Of a stretch of 7,808 nucleotides of DNA, positions 1 to 6,504 are shown piece after piece. This stretch comes from an uncultured Synergistales bacterium. GTDB taxonomy: Bacteria > Synergistota > Synergistia > Synergistales > Aminobacteriaceae. How positions within the stretch are numbered: position 1 is the first letter of the stretch; each line of letters opens with the position of its first letter. The position numbers and the translations under genes were made by a program. The notes under the pieces are model-generated. The model made no database searches. It had not been told where the DNA came from and saw only the letters and a list, made by a program, of their open reading frames with translations. The stretch is taken from contig CAJOGG010000192.1 in assembly GCA_905234205.1 (NCBI GenBank), positions 1-7,808 on the forward strand, in the 5' to 3' direction.

Positions 1-171
1 GATGAGCCGTTTGATTTCACGACGCCGGTGACAGAGGACATCACCCTTTACGGAAAATGGGAGCACTATACCATTGCGTTATCATCCTGCAAAGTCAGCT
101 CTATTGCCAATAAGGTCTACACAGGATCAAAGATATCGCCTGCTGTGACAGTATCGTCTAAACGAATTTGA
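1..171 (+). CDS. C-terminal end of a repeat-containing surface protein (partial)
   Basis: The reading frame is open from the left edge to TGA at 169-171, giving 56 residues. The first part (DEPFDFTTPVTEDITLYGKW) is the closing half of a Listeria-Bacteroides (Flg_new / InlB B-type) repeat, which ends in a typical TLYxKW. It is followed by KVYTGSKISPAVTV, which resembles the opening strand of the Ig-like 'YTG...PAVTV' domain seen in large bacterial surface proteins. That domain would normally continue for several dozen residues, but here the frame stops six codons after PAVTV. The protein is therefore probably a secreted or cell-wall adhesin-like protein whose end is truncated or rearranged. 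Its last 55 bp overlap the end of a convergent lipoprotein gene. The export signal and anchor cannot be seen because the start lies outside the window. Confidence 0.7.
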   Translation, partial: DEPFDFTTPVTEDITLYGKWEHYTIALSSCKVSSIANKVYTGSKISPAVTVSSKRI

Positions 172-455
172 GGAACTCCTGTGAAGTCTAAAAAGTCTGG
201 TTTACCGTTTCCATTGGAGTCCATCCCTGATACGACGCTAAGAACTGTTTGAGGCTTTGTTGCAATAGTTTCTTCAGCATCCTGGGTTACAGTATCTCCT
301 CCATCTGTTTCATTGGAGCCAGTGTCAGATATAGACGAATGAGAAGAGCCGCCGCAACCTCCAGCACTGATAACAAATAGCGCAATGATCATCAAAAAGA
401 CAATCGGATAAAAAACGCCAAATTTTTTCATCATTATAGCAGTTTTAGTGCGCAT
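117..455 (-). CDS. Small putative lipoprotein with a DxNxNG calcium-loop-like motif
   Basis: This encodes a 112-residue protein from the first ATG. Residues 8-33 (MMKK then a hydrophobic run ending VISAGG) form a signal peptide followed by Cys34, so SAGG-C is a slightly unusual lipobox and the product is probably a secreted lipoprotein. After Cys34 comes a Gly/Ser/Thr/Asp-rich linker (to about residue 65). Residues 79-90 (DSNGNGKPDFLD) resemble a thrombospondin-type-3 or EF-hand-like Ca-binding loop (D79, N81, N83, D87, D90). No larger domain is recognisable. The start is uncertain: there are ATGs at 455, 434 and 431 and none has a clear Shine-Dalgarno. The later two give a more standard signal-peptide length. 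The 3' end overlaps the convergent surface-protein gene, so the real C-terminus may have been altered by a junction there. Confidence 0.6.
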   Translation of the reverse strand: MRTKTAIMMKKFGVFYPIVFLMIIALFVISAGGCGGSSHSSISDTGSNETDGGDTVTQDAEETIATKPQTVLSVVSGMDSNGNGKPDFLDFTGVPQIRLDDTVTAGDIFDPV

Positions 456-463
456 GTTATACT
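455..463 (+). promoter_or_regulatory. Extended -10 promoter of the glyoxalase-family gene
   Basis: TGT-TATACT at 455-463 is an extended -10 element (TGn plus a 5/6 match to TATAAT). I find no good -35. Transcription would begin near 470, giving a leader of about 15 nt that carries GGGGGGA ahead of the ATG at 485. This rules against the GTG at 470 as start. Confidence 0.45.
456..461 (-). promoter_or_regulatory. Possible -10 of the lipoprotein gene, overlapping the divergent -10
   Basis: Read on the minus strand, 461-456 is TATAAC. It overlaps the TATACT -10 of the opposite gene. If used, transcription would begin near 449, which would force initiation at the ATG at 434 or 431. There is no convincing -35. 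Confidence 0.25.
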
Positions 464-484
464 TTCAGCGTGGGGGGAATGATC

Positions 485-856
485 ATGAAATTCAAAATGG
501 TACACGAAAATTACAATGTGCAGGATCTGAATAAATCGCTGGAATTTTACGAAAAGGCATTGGGATTGCACGAGAAGAGACGGAAAACTGCTCCTGATGG
601 TTCATTCATAATCGTATACATTGGCAATGAAGAATCAGAATTTGAGCTTGAGCTTACGTGGCTGGCTGAACACCCTGGCAAATATGATATAGGCGAGGAA
701 GAATTTCATTTAGCGTTTCACGTTGATGATTTCGAAGCGGCACATAAACTCCATGAGGAGATGGGCTGTATATGCTTTGAGAATCATTCGATGGGGATTT
801 ACTTCATTCAAGACCCGGACGGTTATTGGCTCGAAGTTATTCCGGCGAATAGATAA
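485..856 (+). CDS. Glyoxalase I / VOC-family metalloenzyme (lactoylglutathione lyase-like)
   Basis: This encodes 123 residues from ATG 485, which is chosen because GGGGGGA sits about 6 nt upstream; a GTG at 470 would extend it by five residues. The fold is two VOC beta-alpha-beta units: MVHENYNVQDLNKSLEFYEKAL at the start and DPDGYWLEV at the end. Compared with E. coli GloA (H5, E56, H74, E122), the four metal ligands are all present as His7, Glu56 (in LELTW), His75 and Glu117. It is therefore probably an active Ni/Zn-type enzyme that isomerises the hemithioacetal of methylglyoxal with a thiol, in the cytoplasm. Which thiol is used is unknown, since many anaerobes lack glutathione. The gene is convergent with the MerR regulator and their tails overlap by 20 bp. 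Other VOC activities cannot be excluded. Confidence 0.85.
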   Translation: MKFKMVHENYNVQDLNKSLEFYEKALGLHEKRRKTAPDGSFIIVYIGNEESEFELELTWLAEHPGKYDIGEEEFHLAFHVDDFEAAHKLHEEMGCICFENHSMGIYFIQDPDGYWLEVIPANR

Positions 857-1298
857 CGTTGTGCAAACGCTCTCTGGCTTTCCTGAACTTCTCTGGAATG
901 TCGGAGGGCTTCAAATTTTTCACAGCCGCTTCAGTCCCTGCCTCACAAGCTGTTTCGTAATACCAGCATTTATACTCTATAACGTTGAAAACTTCCTTCA
1001 AGTTCTCAAGCTTTTTGCGTAAAATCTCACGACGTTTTCGGAAAATTTCGCGTCTCTCTGTGATGGCGTTGTCTCCACTTCCGGTCAAATCGATAAAATG
1101 TTTTATGTCCTTGATAGATAACCCGGATTTCTTCAGACAATCAATCAGCTTTAAGTGTCTACAATCCTCGTCAGTGAAAATTCGTATGTTGTTATCGTCG
1201 CGCTTTAATGATGGCAACAACCCTTGCTTGTCGTAATATCTCAATGTTGAAGCAGGAAGGCCAGTTAATTTCGAAATATCTTTTATAGTGTAAGTCAT
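837..1298 (-). CDS. MerR-family transcriptional regulator, AdhR/NmlR-like
   Basis: This encodes 153 residues. Residues 2-70 are a MerR winged helix: YTIKDISKLTGLPASTLRYY, then the wing RIFTDEDCRHLKLIDCLKKSG and LSIKDIKHFIDL. A long helix with many Arg, Lys and Glu residues (about 80-105) is the dimerisation coiled coil, and the C-terminal tail has no recognisable ligand domain. Cys54 (in LIDCLKKSG) aligns, from memory, with Cys52 of Bacillus subtilis AdhR (FIKCMRNAG), a regulator responding to reactive aldehydes including methylglyoxal; Cys46 is an additional thiol. A likely role is control of aldehyde or electrophile stress genes by bending spaced promoters. The neighbouring glyoxalase-family gene fits that theme, but it is convergent and so not in the same transcript. 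No Shine-Dalgarno precedes the ATG at 1298. The microORF at 1328-1429 ends 29 nt upstream on the same strand. Confidence 0.85.
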   Translation of the reverse strand: MTYTIKDISKLTGLPASTLRYYDKQGLLPSLKRDDNNIRIFTDEDCRHLKLIDCLKKSGLSIKDIKHFIDLTGSGDNAITERREIFRKRREILRKKLENLKEVFNVIEYKCWYYETACEAGTEAAVKNLKPSDIPEKFRKARERLHNVIYSPE

Positions 1299-1327
1299 GT
1301 GTTGTTTATGATATTCACTTGTGATTT

Positions 1328-1429
1328 CTAGTTAGTGCTTTGATTCTTCAATTGAATGTCAAGATTCTTGAGACCTGTCAATGTTGTAAGCAACGTATCA
1401 AAATTTGTAGTCTTAATTACTTCCTGCAT
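1328..1429 (-). CDS. Unrecognised 33-residue small ORF upstream of merR
   Basis: ATG at 1429 to TAG at 1328-1330 encodes 33 residues beginning MQEVIKTTNFDTLLTTLTGL. There is no Cys, no membrane segment and no signal; it is a short polar, probably helical peptide. The case for translation is the near-consensus AAGGAG (1443-1438) placed 8 nt before the ATG, stronger than the signal of most neighbouring genes. It lies between the cstA terminator and merR on the same strand and could be a leader peptide, a free small protein or the remnant of a gene. I recognise no family. It contains the 10-bp palindrome TTCAATTGAA (1347-1356). Confidence 0.4.
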   Translation of the reverse strand: MQEVIKTTNFDTLLTTLTGLKNLDIQLKNQSTN

Positions 1430-1437
1430 ATAAATCA

Positions 1438-1443
1438 CTCCTT
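1438..1443 (-). promoter_or_regulatory. Strong ribosome binding site of the 33-codon ORF
   Basis: On the minus strand 1443-1438 reads AAGGAG, 8 nt before the ATG at 1429. It begins 3 nt after the U-tract of the cstA terminator, so translation depends on read-through or on an unseen start site. Confidence 0.5.
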
Positions 1444-1445
1444 AA

Positions 1446-1484
1446 CAAAATAAAAACTCTCCCTGCTAATTTTAACAGGAAGAG
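1446..1484 (-). terminator. Rho-independent terminator of cstA
   Basis: On the minus strand a 9-bp stem (CUCUUCCUG, 1484-1476, with CAGGGAGAG, 1465-1457, one G-U pair) closes a 10-nt loop and is followed by UUUUUAUUUUG (1456-1446). It lies 15 nt past the cstA stop codon. On the plus strand the stem would carry a C-A mismatch and lacks a good U-tract, so it works leftward only. Confidence 0.85.
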
Positions 1485-1499
1485 CAAAATTTATGTATG

Positions 1500-3156
1500 T
1501 TACGCTGTTACAACGTTCTTACCGGATTTCGCGCTTACAAGTTCCTTCCAGCAATGCGACACAACCAACACAGCAAGAGTCATTAGCGCCAACGCGATAA
1601 TTAATTGCAAGCCGTCAACCATGAACACAAAGCTTCCACCAGCAAGTTTCATTACTATATTGTAGACGCTGATTATTAATGCTGACATCGTTACGACAAA
1701 CATAAACGTCATAGGCACGTACAACATATAACCTTTGCGTCCTGTAACTCTTAAAAACACCGCCAACGCCGTAAGCACTAACGCCGATAATAACTGGTTA
1801 GCAGCTCCGAATAACGGCCATATACTCGCATAACCGAGCAAGTGTAATAACCGTAGCCACGTAATTATTTGAGATTAATTTCACAGCAAAGCCTGCACTC
1901 TCTCCTTCTGAGGGCGCGAAAAATTCCTGTAATGACATTCTCCCTATACGTGTTACTGCGTCAATAGTCGTCATGGCAAGAGCCGATACGCACATCATGA
2001 TTATACAAGTTGCAACGTGCGCAGGAAGTCCGAACATCGTGAAGAATCCTCCTACAGCATTCCCGAAAATTTGGAACGGTGTACCTGTTGGGAGTCCGCC
2101 GCCTTGTGCTGCTGAACACGCGATCACGAGAGCTACAACGCCCAAAAGAGTCTCAACTAACATTGCGCCATAACCTACTGGCAACATATCTGTCTCGTTT
2201 GAGATTGATTTTGATGAAGTTCCCGAAGATACAAGGCTATGGAAACCTGATACGGCTCCGCAAGCTATTGTGATGAATAACATTGGGAATAACGGTTGAT
2301 TCTTTACGCTCCAGCCCGCGAACATTGGCATTTCGATTGTTGGATTAGCGATTATTATTCCGATAGCTCCGCCGAGGATCATTCCCAAAAGTAAGAACAC
2401 GCTCAAATAGTCACGAGGCTGCTTGAGTAACCACATAGGCAATACTGAAGCTATGAAGCAATATGCAAATACGACATAACGCCAAGTTTTAGCATCATAG
2501 TACATAGGATTCTGAATGCCTGCCCACAAAATCAACGCCACGATTATTGCACCGATTACAAATTTCGTGAGCTCACCGGCTTTGTTGTGACGCATGAATA
2601 TTCCAAACGCCATAGCCGCGAAAATATAAATCATTGAGATCGAAGCCGCAGCAGCTCCGGGAACATTTTGCCCGCCGTCTTTAGTGAAGCCGTTGAACGT
2701 CCCCGCAAGAATGTCAGCAAACGCAGCGATAACCAGCAACGTGAATAGCCAGCAGAATAACAAAAATAACTTGCGCCCAGTCTTGCCTATGTAACGCTCA
2801 ATAATAAGCCCCATTGATTTACCGTCATTCTTAACTGAAGCATAAAGGGCCGTGAAGTCCTGAACTGCTCCGAAGAATACACCACCAACCAACAGCCACA
2901 AGAACGCAGGTAGCCAACCGAACATAGCCGCAATAATTGGTCCGGTAACAGGGCCAGCACCTGTGATTGAGTTAAATTGATGCGAGAACACAGTAAAACG
3001 TGACGCGGGTACATAGTCTTGACCATCTTCAAAACGATATGCTGGAGTTTTTGCACTCGGATCTATTCCCCAAGTCTTAGCCAGCCAACGACCATAGAGC
3101 AAATACGCAAGCACTAAGACTACCATTGCAATGCCCACCAGTGTTAAACCGTTCAT
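1500..3156 (-). pseudogene. cstA: CstA-family pyruvate/peptide transporter, frameshifted
   Basis: CstA-family transporters take up pyruvate or peptides across the inner membrane. The first frame (3156 to stop at 1798) carries family signatures: MNGLTLVGIAMVVLVLAYLLYG at the start, AGPVTGPIIAAMFGWLP, GAVQDFTALYASVKNDGKS, KQPRDYLSVF and ACGAVSGFHSLVSSGTS, within many membrane helices. It then goes out of frame after NNYVATVITL. The second frame (1841 to 1500) continues correctly with LGYASIWPLFGAANQLLSAL and two more helices to the stop at 1500. The break lies around 1836-1842. Joined, the product is about 550 residues, and related proteins have, from memory, several more residues between VITL and IWPLFG, so a small deletion of length 3n+2 is as likely as one extra base. 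AAGGA precedes the ATG by 10 nt. The gene is monocistronic, with its own promoter and terminator. Confidence 0.85.
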
Positions 3157-3194
3157 GAATAAAAATTCCTTCTTTCGCTACAAAATGAAATTTG

Positions 3195-3223
3195 AGGATA
3201 ACACCGCAATTTTTCAAAGTCAA
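3195..3223 (-). promoter_or_regulatory. Promoter of cstA
   Basis: On the minus strand TTGACT (3223-3218), a 17-bp spacer and TATCCT (3200-3195) form a sigma-70-type promoter, helped by TGT directly before the -10. Transcription would start near 3188, about 32 nt before the ATG. Confidence 0.65.
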
Positions 3224-3238
3224 CTTATTAATCACGTG

Positions 3239-3247
3239 TGCTAATAT
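3239..3247 (+). promoter_or_regulatory. Extended -10 promoter of the cytidylate-kinase-like gene
   Basis: TGC-TAATAT (3239-3247) is an extended -10 with 4/6 matches to TATAAT. No -35 is apparent; the stretch where one would lie overlaps the -35 of the divergent cstA promoter. The start would be near 3254, leaving a very short leader that holds the ribosome binding site. Confidence 0.4.
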
Positions 3248-3270
3248 TTATTTCAAGAGGTGAAATTTCC

Positions 3271-3885
3271 ATGAGCAACAAAATTATAACTATAGGACGT
3301 GAATTTGGTTCGGGTGGCCGTGAGTTCGGTAGGAAGTTAGCGGAGTTACTTGGCTTTGCATATTATGACCGTGAAATAATTTCTGAAATAGTCAAGCGTA
3401 CGTCTTTATCAGAGCAATACGTTCAGAACATAGCAGAGCATAAACCGGTTATATCATTCCCGATTCACACAGGACGAACTTTCTTAACGTGGTCAGTTAT
3501 GCCGGATTACGGCCAGTCAGTTCACTCGGAGCAACATAATATCATTCGTGAGGCGGCCTCAAAATCTAATTGCGTTATAGTTGGAAGAGGAGCAGATTAT
3601 ATTTTGCGTGACGAGAATCCTTTCCGCATATTCATTTATTCAAGCATGGAGAGCAAATTACAACGCTGCAAACTGAATCAAAGTCGCGATTACGACAAGG
3701 GCCAAGAATTGAGCGATAAAGAAATGGTCAAACGTATTGAGCAGATTAACAAGAGCAGAGCAGATTATTACGAGTTCTACACGGGACAAAAATGGGGCGA
3801 TAAGTCGAATTATGACATATGCATTAACACGAGCTTCATTACCCCTGAAAAAATAGCTGAGGCCGTAAAACTCTTAGTGTGTTAG
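3271..3885 (+). CDS. Cytidylate kinase-like family protein
   Basis: This encodes 204 residues from ATG 3271, chosen because AGAGGTG (3256-3262) sits 8 nt upstream; an upstream start at 3238 would fall inside the promoter and lacks a binding site. The protein opens with IITIGREFGSGGREFGRKLAE, the modified P-loop of the cytidylate-kinase-like (Cytidylate_kin2) family, with YYDREII soon after. VIVGRGADYIL in the middle and SRADYYEFYTGQKWGD near the end are also family-typical. The family is a P-loop NMP-kinase-like group whose physiological substrate is mostly not established, so I would not call it the housekeeping CMP kinase Cmk. It heads a rightward run with the CCA-enzyme homologue (52 nt later) and mnmE. 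Confidence 0.85.
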   Translation: MSNKIITIGREFGSGGREFGRKLAELLGFAYYDREIISEIVKRTSLSEQYVQNIAEHKPVISFPIHTGRTFLTWSVMPDYGQSVHSEQHNIIREAASKSNCVIVGRGADYILRDENPFRIFIYSSMESKLQRCKLNQSRDYDKGQELSDKEMVKRIEQINKSRADYYEFYTGQKWGDKSNYDICINTSFITPEKIAEAVKLLVC

Positions 3886-3937
3886 AATTTCGGGTAATTC
3901 AAAAAAATTAATCTAATTCACTTTGGGAGATGAAATT

Positions 3938-5200
3938 ATGCGTAACTATCTTGACGTTCTCGCAAAGATCGAGGAGACACGAGCAAAGGCCTGGTTAGTT
4001 GGCGATACAGTCAGAATGCTTGAAATGGGTATGGAGCCTGAAGTAGTAACCCTTGCAATAGACTCTGACGATATGTACAGCGTAGCTCTTGCTCTTGGAA
4101 CAGGAACGGTTGACGCGCGAGGACCTTATCCAGCGTTACGAGGCGAAATTAACGGCGTATCATTCAGGGCATTCGGGCTTCGTGGCAAGACTATCGAGGA
4201 CGACTTAGCACAAAGAGATTTGAGCATTGAAGCTATTGCTATAAGAAGTGATGGCGGTTATGTTGACCCATTCGGGGGACGCTTTGATATTCGTAACAGA
4301 GTAATCAGACTCACGGGCGATAACGTTGACTTAATCAGTGCTGACCCTTTGAGAATTTTGCGTATGTTGAGATTCGCGGCTGAACTCGAAATGGATATGT
4401 TCTGGAAAACTACCAGCGACGTAAGAGCGTTTCTTGAGGCTCATGCTGAACGTATGGAGGAAATTCCTTCAGAACGTTGGGGCCGTGAAATAATGAAGGG
4501 GATCACAAGAAGGCCGTATACGTTTATAAGACTCTGCGACGATTTCCATTTAATCAAATACTTCCTGAAGGAACTTGACGATCTCAAGCATAATGATTTA
4601 TACGAACATGTGCTTGGCCTCCTGAAAGTCATTGAGCAAAGACTCGACGTTAATAAGTTGATGCAAAGTGATGCGTTTGTCTTGGCCGGTTTATTCAGCT
4701 TGGCGGGCACGAATAAGCTTGACGGAAGCGACAGGAACAAATACGCCGATAGACTCGTGAATGATTACTTGACGCGTTGGAACGTTCCATCAGAGACTAT
4801 TGACGAGGTAATCGCGATAATTAACACTTACAACAAATTCTATAACCCCGTTGGCGAGGTTCAATTCTGTGAATATGTCCTTAAAAATTCTCGTGAGGCT
4901 ATTGAAGTGGCGTTGGAGTTTGCAAAGTGTATAGCTGATGCAGAAGGTTTCAGGGAGCGATACAGCGAAATTCTTGACGATAACACTTGGAATTTACGAC
5001 AGGTCCTACGCAGATTCGATAACGTTAAATATCAGACTGAAGGCGCAACTCGTTACATGACTGGCCGTGAAGTAATGGCATTGTTGAACATGAAACCAGG
5101 CAGGCGAGTCGGAGAACTGCTTGATGGTCTTGATATGGCGGTTGGTACAGGAAAAGTAAGCAGTCGTTCAGGAGCAGAAGCTTGGCTCAAAGCACAATAG
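3938..5200 (+). CDS. CCA-adding enzyme / poly(A) polymerase homologue, active site degenerate
   Basis: This encodes 420 residues from ATG 3938 (GGGAGA about 7 nt upstream), a normal length for the family. Normally such enzymes add or repair the 3' CCA of tRNA. Recognisable in order are: the head motif at 20-40; DLAQRDLSIEAIAI (89-102, usual DLxRRDFTINAMA); YVDPFGGRFDI; ADPLRILRMLRFAAEL (135-150, usual EDPLRxLRxxRFA); an HD-like stretch HNDLYEHVLGLL with one His; and the C-terminal GREVMALLNMKPGRRVGELL. The head motif is abnormal: GGxVRD...DxD is GDTVRM (22-27), and the two aspartates are Val36 and Thr38. The third carboxylate is also not visible around 71-80 (INGVSFRAFG). I infer no nucleotidyl transfer but a possibly retained tRNA-binding or scaffold role. 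The frame is intact and well conserved elsewhere, so this is not simple decay. Its last 19 bases carry the mnmE start. Confidence 0.8.
   Translation: MRNYLDVLAKIEETRAKAWLVGDTVRMLEMGMEPEVVTLAIDSDDMYSVALALGTGTVDARGPYPALRGEINGVSFRAFGLRGKTIEDDLAQRDLSIEAIAIRSDGGYVDPFGGRFDIRNRVIRLTGDNVDLISADPLRILRMLRFAAELEMDMFWKTTSDVRAFLEAHAERMEEIPSERWGREIMKGITRRPYTFIRLCDDFHLIKYFLKELDDLKHNDLYEHVLGLLKVIEQRLDVNKLMQSDAFVLAGLFSLAGTNKLDGSDRNKYADRLVNDYLTRWNVPSETIDEVIAIINTYNKFYNPVGEVQFCEYVLKNSREAIEVALEFAKCIADAEGFRERYSEILDDNTWNLRQVLRRFDNVKYQTEGATRYMTGREVMALLNMKPGRRVGELLDGLDMAVGTGKVSSRSGAEAWLKAQ
5170..5174 (+). promoter_or_regulatory. Ribosome binding site that fixes the TTG start of mnmE
   Basis: AGGAG at 5170-5174, inside the cca-like gene, is 7 nt before TTG at 5182. 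It supports a TTG start for mnmE and translational coupling with the upstream gene. Confidence 0.65.
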
Positions 5201-6479
5201 CAGCAATCTCTACGGCATTAGGTGAAGGCGGTTAGCTATCATAAGGGCGTCGGGGCCTGATGCCGTTGTTATCTCCACAAAAATTCTCACGCGCAAAAAT
5301 TTTGATACACCCGGTAAATTATATTTAACAAGTCTGCTTGATTCAGAAGGCAATGTGATTGATAAAGTCTTGGCCGTAAACTTTCGTGCCCCTAATTCTT
5401 ACACAGGCGAGGAGATCGTAGAGATTCATACTCACGGTGGAATATTGATCGCTCAATTATGTCTCAAGCTATTAATCTCAAACGGAGCTTTGTTGGCTGA
5501 ACCAGGGGAATTTACGCGACGGGCATTTATTAACGGTAAGATTGATTTATCGCAGGCCGAAGGAGTCTTGGGCATAATAAAGTCACGAAGCGTTGAAGCA
5601 CTCAAGGCAAGCGCAAGAACTCTTACTGGTGAACTATCAAGCAAAGTTCATGAACTTCACGACGAAATTTTGAATCTGCAAGCCGGTGTTGAAATTGATT
5701 TAGACTTCCCCGAAGGAGATAGCTTTGACGTAAATTTTGACTCGTTAAGCAAAATCATCAATGACCTTGAGGAATTAATCGCACGTTGTGAAGCTGGAAT
5801 GCTCTTGAATCACGGCATAAGAGTCGTAATTGCTGGCAAACCTAACGCGGGTAAATCGTCGCTCTTGAATGCTTTACTCGGGAGAAATCGCGCGATCGTT
5901 ACAGAAATTCCTGGCACGACACGAGATATTATCAGCGAGAACTTAATCATTAATGGCTTACCCGTAAATCTCTCCGACACAGCTGGACTTCGCGACACTG
6001 ATAACATAATCGAAGCTCAAGGTGTAAAACTTGCTCTTGACGCAATGAATGATAGCGATATATGCCTGTACGTAATTGACGGGGCTGAAGAGTTTCACGA
6101 GGCTTTACCGGACGTAGCTAATGTTATCGTTGTGATTAATAAGTCGGATTTAGAGCAACGAGCAAAAATCAACGCACCCTTCAGAAAAATCAATGTTTCG
6201 GCCAAGAATAATATCGGGATTGACAAAATTAAAGCCGCAATTTACGAACAAGCTACGAGAAATTCGAGTCTAGTTGAGGGATTGAACGCTTCATCAGGAC
6301 AACTTGAATCATTACGTGAGACTCTCAACTCTTTGACAGACGCGATAAATTCTCCCGACGATGATATTACGGCCGGCCTGTTAAATTCTGCGCGAGTCTC
6401 ATTGCTAAACGTATTGGGAATAGACGCTGGCGACGAATTACTCAATAACATGTTCAGTCGTTTCTGCGTAGGTAAATAA
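5182..6479 (+). pseudogene. mnmE: tRNA modification GTPase MnmE (TrmE), one-base frameshift near the start
   Basis: MnmE works with MnmG to put the cmnm5/nm5-type group on U34 of tRNA, in the cytoplasm. From TTG 5182 the frame reads MAQSTIAAISTALGEGG and hits TAG at 5233. Adding one T there restores LAIIRASGPDAV and the whole family pattern to the stop at 6479 (432 residues if repaired). Visible are the N-terminal folate-binding domain (APNSYTGEEIVEIHTHGG, PGEFTRRAFINGKIDLSQAEG) and a G domain with GKPNAGKSS (about residue 219), TTRD, DTAGLRD, NKSD and SAKNN. The catalytic C-terminal FCVGK ends the protein. The downstream part has no binding site of its own (the first ATG is at 5355), so the reading break would kill the product unless it is a sequencing error. 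It overlaps the cca-like gene by 19 nt. Confidence 0.9.
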
Positions 6480-6504
6480 CTCACCGAAAAGTCTCCGGAT
6501 AATT

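Noticed and set aside
470..484. GTG at 470 as start of the glyoxalase gene
   Set aside because: It would place the GGGGGGA ribosome site inside the coding region and coincides with the predicted transcription start. ATG 485 matches the family's usual N-terminus.
723..1022. Plus-strand open frame spanning the glyoxalase/merR junction
   Set aside because: It is out of frame with the glyoxalase gene and antisense to merR, with low-complexity, non-conserved sequence.
1836..1845. Programmed +1 frameshift in cstA
   Set aside because: There is no slippery CTT-TGA-like site, stop codon in the slip position or stimulatory structure, and residues appear to be missing relative to the family.
3238..3270. 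Upstream start at 3238 for the cytidylate-kinase-like gene
   Set aside because: It lies within the extended -10 element. The binding site AGAGGTG and family N-terminus (IITIGREFGSGG) support ATG 3271.
4441..4740. Minus-strand open frame inside the cca-like gene
   Set aside because: It has no family resemblance and lies in antisense to a clearly conserved coding region.
5227..5240. Programmed frameshift at GGC-GGT-TAG in mnmE
   Set aside because: The stop is adjacent, but no slippery heptamer or internal Shine-Dalgarno is seen, and MnmE is not known for recoding. A missing T is the simpler explanation.
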